Shown here: positions 54,503-61,590 of the stretch, piece by piece
Numbering within the stretch: the stretch's first letter is position 1
Layout of the letters: each line of letters begins with the position of its first letter
NCBI GenBank assembly: GCA_900770395.1
Contig: CAAGKM010000006.1
Location: 127,618-191,617, forward strand
DNA from: an uncultured Prevotella sp.
GTDB lineage: Bacteria; Bacteroidota; Bacteroidia; Bacteroidales; Bacteroidaceae
Direction of reading: 5' to 3'
Length of the DNA stretch: 64,000 nucleotides
Position numbers and translations under genes: made by a program
The notes under the pieces: model-generated
What the model was told of the DNA's origin: nothing
The model's database searches: none
What the model saw: the letters and a program-made list of their open reading frames with translations, nothing else

Positions 54503-55165
54503 TTAGAAATTCACACCGATATTGAGATAGAACGCTCCTGTGTGAGCCTTGTCGAAATAGTCGTGGCAGATGTTGGTGAGTCCAAACTCATAGAAAGCCT
54601 CTGCATAGAGTACTTGATACTGCAGGCCGCAGCCGAAGCGCAGACCGGCGTCGAAGCGCTTGAATGCATCCTCGTTGAACGAGTAGTCAACCTCACGGTC
54701 GCCATAATCCTTGAACTTGCCGCCGACACCGTAAGCGAAGTATCCGCCAGCCAATGGCTGCAGGTGGAGGTCGTAGTCAAGCTCGAAACTGTATTTCAGT
54801 AATATCGGCACTTCAAGATAGTTCAGGTCGTAGGAGAATTTAGAGCGGTCATTCTTGTTTTTGCCGTTGCCGCCTTTTGCGGTGTAGTAGAGTCCCGACT
54901 CCAGATATACCGGTGCCTCCGGTGAGAGTTGAAATCCAGCCACCGCACCTACGTTGATGCCCGTTTTTGAGCCGTTGGCGTTAAGGTTGTTGGCATCGCT
55001 GCTCACGCTCGATATTGCCATACCAAGGCGCAATCCGTAATATATGTTCTTGTCGCTGCCGTAATGGCGGCTGTTGTTTTGCGAGTGATATTGGTTTCTC
55101 CATCCTTGTGCGCAAACCGTCAAAGTCAGCATCAGGGCTGTCAGTATGAGTGATGTTCTTTTCAT
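54503..55165 (-). CDS. Outer-membrane beta-barrel protein
   Basis: From ATG 55165 the protein has 220 residues. An upstream extension of 20 codons runs into the promoter and lacks a signal peptide at its start, so it is excluded. The signal peptide is MKRTSLILTALMLTLTVCAQ. The rest has alternating beta-strands such as GINVGAVAGFQLSPEAPVYLE, YLEVPILLKYSF and the terminal FYLNIGVNF, matching the porin-family PF13568 type. Its ligand is unknown. It has its own promoter. Confidence 0.88.
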   Translation of the reverse strand: MKRTSLILTALMLTLTVCAQGWRNQYHSQNNSRHYGSDKNIYYGLRLGMAISSVSSDANNLNANGSKTGINVGAVAGFQLSPEAPVYLESGLYYTAKGGNGKNKNDRSKFSYDLNYLEVPILLKYSFELDYDLHLQPLAGGYFAYGVGGKFKDYGDREVDYSFNEDAFKRFDAGLRFGCGLQYQVLYAEAFYEFGLTNICHDYFDKAHTGAFYLNIGVNF

Positions 55166-55194
55166 TGTCTTTTCATTTTTGATTAAAATCCGCT

Positions 55195-55226
55195 GCAAAT
55201 TTACAACATTTATTTTAAACGGCAAA
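55195..55226 (-). promoter_or_regulatory. Promoter for the beta-barrel gene
   Basis: On the minus strand TTTG (55223-55226) and TAAATTTGC (55195-55203) are 19 bases apart. The -33 box begins just at the end of the feoB terminator stem. Confidence 0.78.
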
Positions 55227-55259
55227 GGGATTTCCGCATTTTGTGTGCGGAAAATCCCT
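55226..55259 (-). terminator. Terminator of feoAB
   Basis: Arms AGGGATTTTCCGCA and TGCGGAAATCCCT pair with one bulge around a 7-base loop. On the minus strand TTTGCCGTTT follows. Confidence 0.78.
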
Positions 55260-55285
55260 ATTTCTTATCATTAAGCAATTATTTC

Positions 55286-57832
55286 TCAAAACATCATTCC
55301 AATCTGATATATCAGTCCGCTTACAACCCAGGCAAGTGCTGTGGTGTAGACAGCCACGAACGCCGCCCAGCCCCACGAGCCGCTCTCATGCCTGATGGCG
55401 GCGATGGTGGCAATGCAGGGGAAGTAGAGAAGAACGAACACCATGTAGCAGAAGGCAATGAGCGGTGTCACTCCGTCGGCTGCCATCTTGCTGTAGAGTC
55501 CGTCGTATTTGCCGTCACTCTCAGCCTCATCGTCTGCCACGCTCTCATCTCCTGCATAGAGCACTCCCATTGTGGATGCCACAATCTCCTTGGCTCCGAC
55601 GCCCGATACGAGTCCCACGCCAAGCTTCCAGTCAAAGCCCTGCAGTGCGAAAGCCGGCTCTATTGCCTTTCCAATCTTTCCAATGTAGCTCTGCTCCTGC
55701 TGTTGCTGCGGTGTAAGGCTGTCGTTGTGGGGGAAATATCCCAATGCCCACACAATGATGCTTGCCACAAGAATCACTCCTCCCATCTTTTTCAGATACT
55801 GCTTGCCTTTCTCCCATGTGTGGCGCACTGTTGCTTTCGCAGTTGGAAGGCGGTAGGGCGGCAGCTCCATCACAAATGGTGTGTCGTCGCCCTTAAGCAG
55901 GAAGCGGCTGAACAGGCGGCTCATAATCACAGCCGTCACCACACCTATTATATATAGTAGCATTATTATCCACAGCCGGTACTCGTAGGCGAAGAATGTG
56001 CTCACTATCATGATGTAGATTGGCAGGCGTGCCGAGCAGCTCATCATAGGCAGCACCAGCATGGTGAGAAGCCTTGAGCGCCGGCTCTCCACCGTTCTTG
56101 TTGCCATTATTGCAGGCACATTGCATCCGAATCCCATTATGAGTGGTATGAACGACTTGCCGTGAAGTCCCATCTTGTGCATCAGCTTGTCCATGATGAA
56201 GGCGGCGCGCGCCATATAGCCGCTGTCCTCCATAAACGATATGAAGGTGTAGAGGATAAGTATCTGCGGAAGGAACACAATCACCGCTCCCACGCCGCCT
56301 ATGATACCGTCCACGAGCATGTCCTTCAGCGGACCGTCTGCCATGAGCGTTGCTATGGTGTCGCTCAGCATGCCTATTCCCGCCTCAATCCAGTCCATGG
56401 GATATTGCCCGAGGTCGAATGTGGTCTTGAACATAAGTAACAGTATGAGGAGAAATATCGGAAATCCCACATAGCGGTTGGTGATGATGCTGTCAATCAT
56501 GTGTGTCATCTGATAAGTGTCCTGCTTGTTGCCCTGCTCATAGCCAGCCTCCTGCAGCGCACCGTGTATCAGGGCGTATTTCGCATCCATTATTGCGGTC
56601 TCGGTGTCTTCCTTCTTCTCCTTTCTCACCTTTTCAGCCTCGTCATCGCGCAGCCTCAGTATCTCGCCCCCGTCGGGCAGGGTCTTTATTATATCCTCTG
56701 TCTCGCTGTCCATCTCGAGCAGCTTTATTGCGAGATAGCGTGTTGAGAACTTGTGGCGTATCTGCTCCTCGTCGTGCAGGCGGTCCTTTATTGCGCCTAT
56801 GCTTTTCTCAAGCACCTCGCCATGGTTGAGATGAATGTGGCGTGTCACGCTCCTGTTGGGGCGGTTGCCGTGGGCGAAGTCCTCGCCATGGTCGCCGCCG
56901 TGGTGCTTCTCATAGCTTTTGTGCCAGTTCTGTATCTCTGCCGCCACCTCGGGGTTGATGTTCCCGTTCTTGTCGATGAAGTCCATGCCCTCATACATAT
57001 TTATAATGATGTGGAACAGCAGCTCCACACCCATTCCCGTCTTGAAAGATGTGGGTATCATCGGCACTCCGAGCAACTGCCCCAACTTGTCACGGTCGAG
57101 CTTGTCGCCACGTGCCTCAAACTCGTCGTACATGTTTAATGCACACACCATACGCAGGTGCATGTCAACGAGTTGCGTGGTCAGATACAAGTTTCTCTCC
57201 AAGTTGCTTGCGTCCAATACGTTTATCACCACGTCGGGAGTTTTTTCGATAATCTGCTTGCGCACATACAGCTCCTCCGGGCTGTATGCCGACAGCGAGT
57301 AAGTGCCGGGCAGGTCTACGAGGTTGAAGTCGTAACCCTCGAAATGCGCATGAGCCTCCTTTGCGTCCACTGTCACTCCCGAGTAGTTGCCCACGCGCTC
57401 ATGTGCTCCGCTGGCGTAGTTGAACAGCGATGTCTTTCCGCAGTTGGGATTTCCCACAAGAGCCACGTTGATGGTGCGGCGGCGGTGCATGGCTGCATTG
57501 CGCAGCCTGGTGTCATCAAGAGGCAGCGGTGCTCCGTCGCTCTCGTCCACCACGGTGCTCTTGCCCGTCTCGGCGGCAAGCTCCTGCTCAATCTTGCGTG
57601 CCTCGTCCACCGATATAATCTCAATCATGCTTGCCTCGTTGTGGCGCAGCGACACCTCGTAGCCCATCAGCTTATATTTCACTGGGTCCTGCAGCGGTGC
57701 GTTGAGCAACACCTCAACCACCTTTCCCTTGATAAATCCCATCTCCACTATGCGCTTGCGGAATCCGCCGTGACCCATAACCTTCACAATCACGCCCCGC
57801 TCGCCTGTTTTCAAATCTGATAATCTGCTCAT
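55286..57832 (-). CDS. feoB: FeoA-FeoB fused ferrous iron transporter
   Basis: FeoB imports Fe(II) across the inner membrane. From ATG 57832 (MSRLSDLKTGERG) the protein has 848 residues. An earlier ATG 15 codons upstream is less likely. A FeoA SH3-like domain (about 1-75) is fused to the FeoB G domain (about 120-290), with GNPNCGKTSLFNY (G1), VDLPGTYSLS (G3) and NMYDE (G4). The membrane part follows, with two Gate regions containing FGCNVPAI and SCSARLPIYI. This fusion is usual in Bacteroidetes. Confidence 0.95.
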   Translation of the reverse strand: MSRLSDLKTGERGVIVKVMGHGGFRKRIVEMGFIKGKVVEVLLNAPLQDPVKYKLMGYEVSLRHNEASMIEIISVDEARKIEQELAAETGKSTVVDESDGAPLPLDDTRLRNAAMHRRRTINVALVGNPNCGKTSLFNYASGAHERVGNYSGVTVDAKEAHAHFEGYDFNLVDLPGTYSLSAYSPEELYVRKQIIEKTPDVVINVLDASNLERNLYLTTQLVDMHLRMVCALNMYDEFEARGDKLDRDKLGQLLGVPMIPTSFKTGMGVELLFHIIINMYEGMDFIDKNGNINPEVAAEIQNWHKSYEKHHGGDHGEDFAHGNRPNRSVTRHIHLNHGEVLEKSIGAIKDRLHDEEQIRHKFSTRYLAIKLLEMDSETEDIIKTLPDGGEILRLRDDEAEKVRKEKKEDTETAIMDAKYALIHGALQEAGYEQGNKQDTYQMTHMIDSIITNRYVGFPIFLLILLLMFKTTFDLGQYPMDWIEAGIGMLSDTIATLMADGPLKDMLVDGIIGGVGAVIVFLPQILILYTFISFMEDSGYMARAAFIMDKLMHKMGLHGKSFIPLIMGFGCNVPAIMATRTVESRRSRLLTMLVLPMMSCSARLPIYIMIVSTFFAYEYRLWIIMLLYIIGVVTAVIMSRLFSRFLLKGDDTPFVMELPPYRLPTAKATVRHTWEKGKQYLKKMGGVILVASIIVWALGYFPHNDSLTPQQQQEQSYIGKIGKAIEPAFALQGFDWKLGVGLVSGVGAKEIVASTMGVLYAGDESVADDEAESDGKYDGLYSKMAADGVTPLIAFCYMVFVLLYFPCIATIAAIRHESGSWGWAAFVAVYTTALAWVVSGLIYQIGMMF

Positions 57833-57930
57833 AATTTCAGCCAGAATGTATTTTATTTCGTTATTTTCTTTTTGCAAACGAGAGGAAAGAAAGTTTTGCT
57901 TTCAATTTCCCGAGTGCAGCTAAATCTTAT

Positions 57931-57939
57931 GCAAAGGTA
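57931..57939 (-). promoter_or_regulatory. -7 box for feoAB
   Basis: TACCTTTGC on the minus strand lies about 100 bases before the chosen start. A TTTG is present but only 14 bases away, so the -33 element is uncertain. No Fur-like palindrome was recognised. Confidence 0.5.
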
Positions 57940-58056
57940 ATAAAAAAAATCTGCAAACGAATTGCATATCACAAAAAAATGAGAAAAATACCTAAAAATG
58001 ATGATGCTGCCAGAGGTGACGGTCTCAGATATAATCATTTTGTGTGAATTCTCATG

Positions 58057-58421
58057 ACAAATAGTCTTCTGAGAATCGATTTTTTTCAATCAACTTTGTC
58101 CCCGCTCGAAAAAACGCCAAATTTTAGCGTTTTGTAAGTGCTTGATATATAGAAGTTTGTGCTTATGGCGATTTTCTGAGCCCAATTTTTCCTTGAGTAA
58201 CACTTAAGTGTTGCCGCAGCAACGCTTAAGTGTTATTTCAGCAACAGTTAAGTGTTACAAAAATAAGACTTAAGTGTTACTTTTTTAATAGTTAAGTGTT
58301 TCTTTTTTCTGGTTTCGAAACTGATGTTTTTTTACTTCTATTTGGCTAAATTTTGTATTAATTCCCTGTTTTTATTTTCCAGAATGCACAAATTCTCATA
58401 CAGGAATTTTTCAGAATATTT
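58057..58421. repeat. Dispersed 22-base-phased element, copy B (inverted)
   Basis: This is the reverse complement of the element at 39322-39684, matching along almost the whole length with scattered substitutions. TTAAGTGTT starts at 58204, 58226, 58248, 58270 and 58292, again exactly 22 bases apart. The first is part of the palindrome AACACTTAAGTGTT at 58199. It lies between feoAB and the candidate RNA. No gene is seen in it. Confidence 0.92.
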
Positions 58422-58523
58422 ATTACATCAACTGCTTTCCCCGTGAATTTTGTCTCATGATGCCATGTTTGCCGTATGGTAGTTAAAAAGTTATAATGGG
58501 GAGAAAAATTACAGGTAAAGGCA

Positions 58524-58554
58524 TTGCGGAATAAAAATATATTTGTATCTTTGC
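58524..58554 (+). promoter_or_regulatory. Promoter of the candidate RNA and/or ribE
   Basis: TTG at 58524-58526 and TATCTTTGC at 58546-58554 are 19 bases apart. The transcript would begin near 58561, almost 300 bases before the ribE start codon. Confidence 0.7.
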
Positions 58555-58560
58555 AGCATG

Positions 58561-58809
58561 AAAGTTATAACGTCAGCGAAGGTTAAGCCGGAGTGACGCA
58601 CATAATAAAAACTAAGGGCGTATCGGTTAGATCGGGATACTCATCAAATAAACTGAAAACAGAGTAATCTCCGTATGTCAATGGCGGGCCACGCCGTCAG
58701 AGCAATCTGAGGTAGCAGACAAACTTGCCGGTGGATTACAGAGGCTGCGGGATCTCAAATCTTATTCACATAGGAGTTTTCATCACAATCACGATACGCC
58801 CGTTTTTTT
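58561..58809 (+). ncRNA. Candidate structured RNA or riboswitch upstream of ribE
   Basis: About 250 bases between a good promoter and ribE carry strong signs of RNA folding. GGGCGTATCG (58616) pairs perfectly with CGATACGCCC (58792), and seven Ts follow, so the closing stem doubles as a terminator. Inside are TCAGA-GCAA-TCTGA with a GNRA loop and GGCG/CGCC. The segment GAGTAATCTCC can pair either with GGGATACTC upstream or, through GTAATC, with GATTAC downstream. The sequence does not match the FMN riboswitch or other common classes I know. A separate small RNA such as 6S RNA is the main alternative. Confidence 0.55.
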
Positions 58810-58856
58810 AATCAGCAAACATCATTCAACAAACAATTATCAAATCATTTATAATT

Positions 58857-59456
58857 ATGTTTTCAGGAATAATAGAGGAGTTTGCCACCGTGGTTGCGGT
58901 GAACAGGGACAGAGAAAATATCGACTTTACTTTGAGGTGCTCATTCACCGGTGAGCTGAGGATAGACCAAAGCGTGGCGCACAACGGTGTGTGTCTCACG
59001 GTGGTGAGCATCAATGGTGATGAGTATGTGGTGACAGCGATGCGTGAGACACTGGAGCGCACCAACCTCGGACTGCTGAAGCCGGGCGACAAGGTGAACG
59101 TGGAGCGCTCGATGCTGATGAACGGCAGGCTTGACGGACACATAGTGCAGGGACACGTTGACACCACAGCGCGCTGCATAAAGACTGAGGACGCCAACGG
59201 CAGCACCTACTTCACGTTTGAGTATGATGCCGACAGAGAGATGGCAAAAAGGGGATACTTCTGTGTTGACAAGGGCAGCGTGACGGTAAACGGAGTGTCG
59301 CTCACCGTGTGCAACCCCACAGTCAACACGTTCCAGGTGGCGATAATTCCTTATACAATGGAGCACACCAACTTCTGCGACATACGTGAGGGCAGTGTGG
59401 TGAATCTTGAGTTTGACATTCTCGGCAAGTATATTGCAAGACTTAACTCGCTTTAA
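58857..59456 (+). CDS. ribE: Riboflavin synthase alpha chain
   Basis: It converts two molecules of 6,7-dimethyl-8-ribityllumazine into riboflavin. The 199-residue protein is made of two similar lumazine-binding barrels. It starts MFSGIIEEFATV and contains SVAHNGVCLTVV in the first repeat and VTVNGVSLTVC in the second, together with DGHIVQGHVD. No other rib gene is near. The 47 bases before the start separate it from the candidate RNA terminator, so expression may depend on read-through. Confidence 0.95.
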   Translation: MFSGIIEEFATVVAVNRDRENIDFTLRCSFTGELRIDQSVAHNGVCLTVVSINGDEYVVTAMRETLERTNLGLLKPGDKVNVERSMLMNGRLDGHIVQGHVDTTARCIKTEDANGSTYFTFEYDADREMAKRGYFCVDKGSVTVNGVSLTVCNPTVNTFQVAIIPYTMEHTNFCDIREGSVVNLEFDILGKYIARLNSL

Positions 59457-59485
59457 TCTCAGTGTTTGTGCTTTTTTATAGAATT

Positions 59486-59575
59486 ATCCCCCGCTTCACA
59501 GCGGGGGATAATAACAACACAAACACAAAATAAAACACAGTCACCGGAAATGATGACCGGCTTTTTTGCTTCTTT
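59486..59575 (+). terminator. Hairpins and T-rich tract between ribE and galE
   Basis: A perfect 9-base stem ATCCCCCGC/GCGGGGGAT lies at 59486-59509 but is not followed by a T run. A weaker CCGG...CCGG stem near 59545-59560 is followed by CTTTTTTGC. Together they probably end ribE transcription. Confidence 0.45.
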
Positions 59576-59609
59576 TTTTATGCCTTTCTGAAAAAATGTT
59601 GTCTCTATT

Positions 59610-60647
59610 TTATTGAATACCCTCGGCACGCAGTTTCTGCTGCCATTTCCATGCTGTTGCGAGAGTGTCCTCAAGGCTTGTCTCAGCTTTCCAGCCGAGC
59701 ACATTGTTTGCTTTCTCCGGATTTGCCCACACCTGCTCGATGTCTCCTGCGCGGCGTGGCGCGAATGTCCAGTTGAGCTTCACGCCTGTCACTTTCTCGA
59801 AGGCGTCTACAATCTCTTTGGTGCTCACTCCCTTGCCGGTGCCCACGTTGAACACCTCAAGAGCGTCGCTGTCGGTGTCGAGCACACGCTCCATAGCCTT
59901 TACGTGAGCCTTTGCAAGATCCACCACATATATATAATCGCGTATGCAAGTGCCGTCGGGGGTGTTGTAGTCGTTGCCAAACACCTTCAGCTGCTCGCGT
60001 ATTCCGATTGCTGTCTGTGTTACGTATGGTATGAGGTTCATCGGCACTCCGTTGGGCATCTCGCCGATTATTGCCGTGGGGTGTGAGCCGATGGGGTTGA
60101 AATAGCGCAGCAATATCGCTTTGATGGGGCTGCCGCTCTTTATGGTGTCGCGGATAATCTCCTCGTTCACCTGCTTGGTGTTGCCGTATGGGCTTTCTGC
60201 CGGCTTAATGGGAGCATCCTCGGTAACTGGCAGATACTGTGGGTCGGGCTGACCGTACACTGTGCAGCTGCTTGAGAAGATAATTCCCTTGACATTGTGC
60301 TTGGGCATCAGCTCCAGCAGGTTGATGAGGCTCACAAAGTTGTTGCGGTAGTATTTCAGAGGTTTCTCAACACTCTCGCCTACAGCCTTGCTCGCCGCAA
60401 AGTGGATGATACCGTCAATATCGGGATATTTTGCGAAAATCTTGTCCATTGCCTCAAAGTCGCAGCAGTCAGCCTGCTCGAACGCCGGGCGTATGCCTGT
60501 GATTTTCTCTATGCCGTCCACCACGTCGGCACGTGAGTTCGACAGGTTGTCTACAATCACAACCTTATATCCTGCCTCTTGCAGCTCCACTGTTGTGTGG
60601 CTTCCGATAAATCCAGTGCCGCCGGTTACCAATATTGTCTGTTTCAT
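59610..60647 (-). CDS. galE: UDP-glucose 4-epimerase
   Basis: This NAD-dependent enzyme interconverts UDP-glucose and UDP-galactose. From ATG 60647 the protein has 345 residues starting MKQTILVTGGTGFIGSH with the GxxGxxG NAD motif. The catalytic Tyr-Lys pair is in SPYGNTKQ, and the C-terminal PRRAGDIEQVWANPEKA segment is typical. An upstream extension of 21 codons is rejected because it reads through the leader. It has its own promoter. Confidence 0.95.
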   Translation of the reverse strand: MKQTILVTGGTGFIGSHTTVELQEAGYKVVIVDNLSNSRADVVDGIEKITGIRPAFEQADCCDFEAMDKIFAKYPDIDGIIHFAASKAVGESVEKPLKYYRNNFVSLINLLELMPKHNVKGIIFSSSCTVYGQPDPQYLPVTEDAPIKPAESPYGNTKQVNEEIIRDTIKSGSPIKAILLRYFNPIGSHPTAIIGEMPNGVPMNLIPYVTQTAIGIREQLKVFGNDYNTPDGTCIRDYIYVVDLAKAHVKAMERVLDTDSDALEVFNVGTGKGVSTKEIVDAFEKVTGVKLNWTFAPRRAGDIEQVWANPEKANNVLGWKAETSLEDTLATAWKWQQKLRAEGIQ

Positions 60648-60706
60648 TTTGTTTTCTGCTTTATTTCTATATTTTTTATAGTTTTGCCGTTTTTTCTTCT
60701 GTGAGT

Positions 60707-60738
60707 GCAAAGTTAGCTAATTTTGTTGAGCTGACAAA
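60707..60738 (-). promoter_or_regulatory. Promoter for galE
   Basis: On the minus strand TTTG (60735-60738) and TAACTTTGC (60707-60715) are 19 bases apart. The leader is about 50 bases. Confidence 0.78.
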
Positions 60739-60812
60739 ATTATTGACCGCAAATGGCTTTTAATATAATAAAAATTAACACCTTGTTGCGGATTGGGGCT
60801 CTCTGTTTTTGT

Positions 60813-61439
60813 TTAGCTCAGTTTGAATTTCTTAAATTCCATCATTCCCTTTTCCGTGCATATTGCTCTGAATATCATTTGCATAAATGTATAGAACACG
60901 TCTTTCATTGAGAATCTCTTGTATAGGTTCATGCTGTGCAGCATCTGCTGTATGCCGTTGATGATACACTCCATGAGGTCGAAGTTTATGTCGTTGCGGA
61001 AATATCCCTCATCAACACCACGTCTCAGAAATTGTTTGAGGTCGTCGCGCTGTTGCTCGTGTTTTTGTTTGAAATATGCGGATATGGCTGGATATTTCTT
61101 CATGTCTGAGATGAAGTCGGGCGATGTGGTGCTTAGTTCCATCATGTGGTAATTGAGCGCAAACACAACAATCTCCATTACGTTCGCCTCATGATTTTTA
61201 GCGTAGTCGTAAATCTTTTGCTCATATTCTGTGTTGTAGGATTTCAGTCCCTCAAACAGCAGTTCCTCCTTGTTTGAGTATATCTCATAAAGGGTTCGCT
61301 TTGAGATTTGCAGTCCGTCGGCAATGTCGTCCATCTTCACCGCCTTGATGCCATTAGTAGCGAATGCCTTCAGCGAATACTCCAGTATACGCTGTCTCAG
61401 CTGCTTTCGATATTCTGTTATTTGTTTGGCTTGCTGCAT
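60813..61439 (-). CDS. TetR-family transcriptional regulator
   Basis: The 208-residue protein has an N-terminal TetR DNA-binding domain (about 12-60) with FATNGIKAVKMDDIADGLQISKRTLYEIYSNKEELL. The C-terminal ligand domain (about 65-208) is helical and not assignable. It is divergent from maeB with overlapping promoter regions, so it could control that gene or itself, but no operator palindrome was found. Its ligand is unknown. Confidence 0.92.
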   Translation of the reverse strand: MQQAKQITEYRKQLRQRILEYSLKAFATNGIKAVKMDDIADGLQISKRTLYEIYSNKEELLFEGLKSYNTEYEQKIYDYAKNHEANVMEIVVFALNYHMMELSTTSPDFISDMKKYPAISAYFKQKHEQQRDDLKQFLRRGVDEGYFRNDINFDLMECIINGIQQMLHSMNLYKRFSMKDVFYTFMQMIFRAICTEKGMMEFKKFKLS

Positions 61440-61489
61440 AAATATAAGTTTATAATGCTGTTTTTCTTTCCAAATGTTTTATTTTGAGT

Positions 61490-61498
61490 GCAAAGTTA
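61490..61498 (-). promoter_or_regulatory. -7 box for the TetR gene
   Basis: TAACTTTGC on the minus strand, 51 bases before the start codon. The -33 element is not clear. Confidence 0.5.
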
Positions 61499-61540
61499 CA
61501 AAAAAATAAAGAAAAATGATTTTTTTTGGAAAGTTTTTTG

Positions 61541-61549
61541 TAATTTTGC
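61541..61549 (+). promoter_or_regulatory. -7 box for maeB
   Basis: TAATTTTGC lies 41 bases before the maeB ATG. The upstream TTTG is at an unusual distance of 12 bases. Confidence 0.5.
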
Positions 61550-61590
61550 ACGAAATTCTTATAGATTGTATAACTTTTTAATGTAAAAAG

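Noticed and set aside
58561..58809. FMN riboswitch
   Set aside because: The conserved FMN riboswitch blocks, such as AGGG...GGTGAAATTCCC and CGGCGGT, are not present.
58561..58809. tmRNA, RNase P RNA or SRP RNA
   Set aside because: No GGGGCTG start with resume frame, no GAGGAAAGTCC and no GGAAGG...AGCA apical motif were found.
59486..59509. Strong terminator at the CCCCCGC/GCGGGGG hairpin by itself
   Set aside because: Neither strand has a T run right after the stem, so only the wider region was listed as termination.
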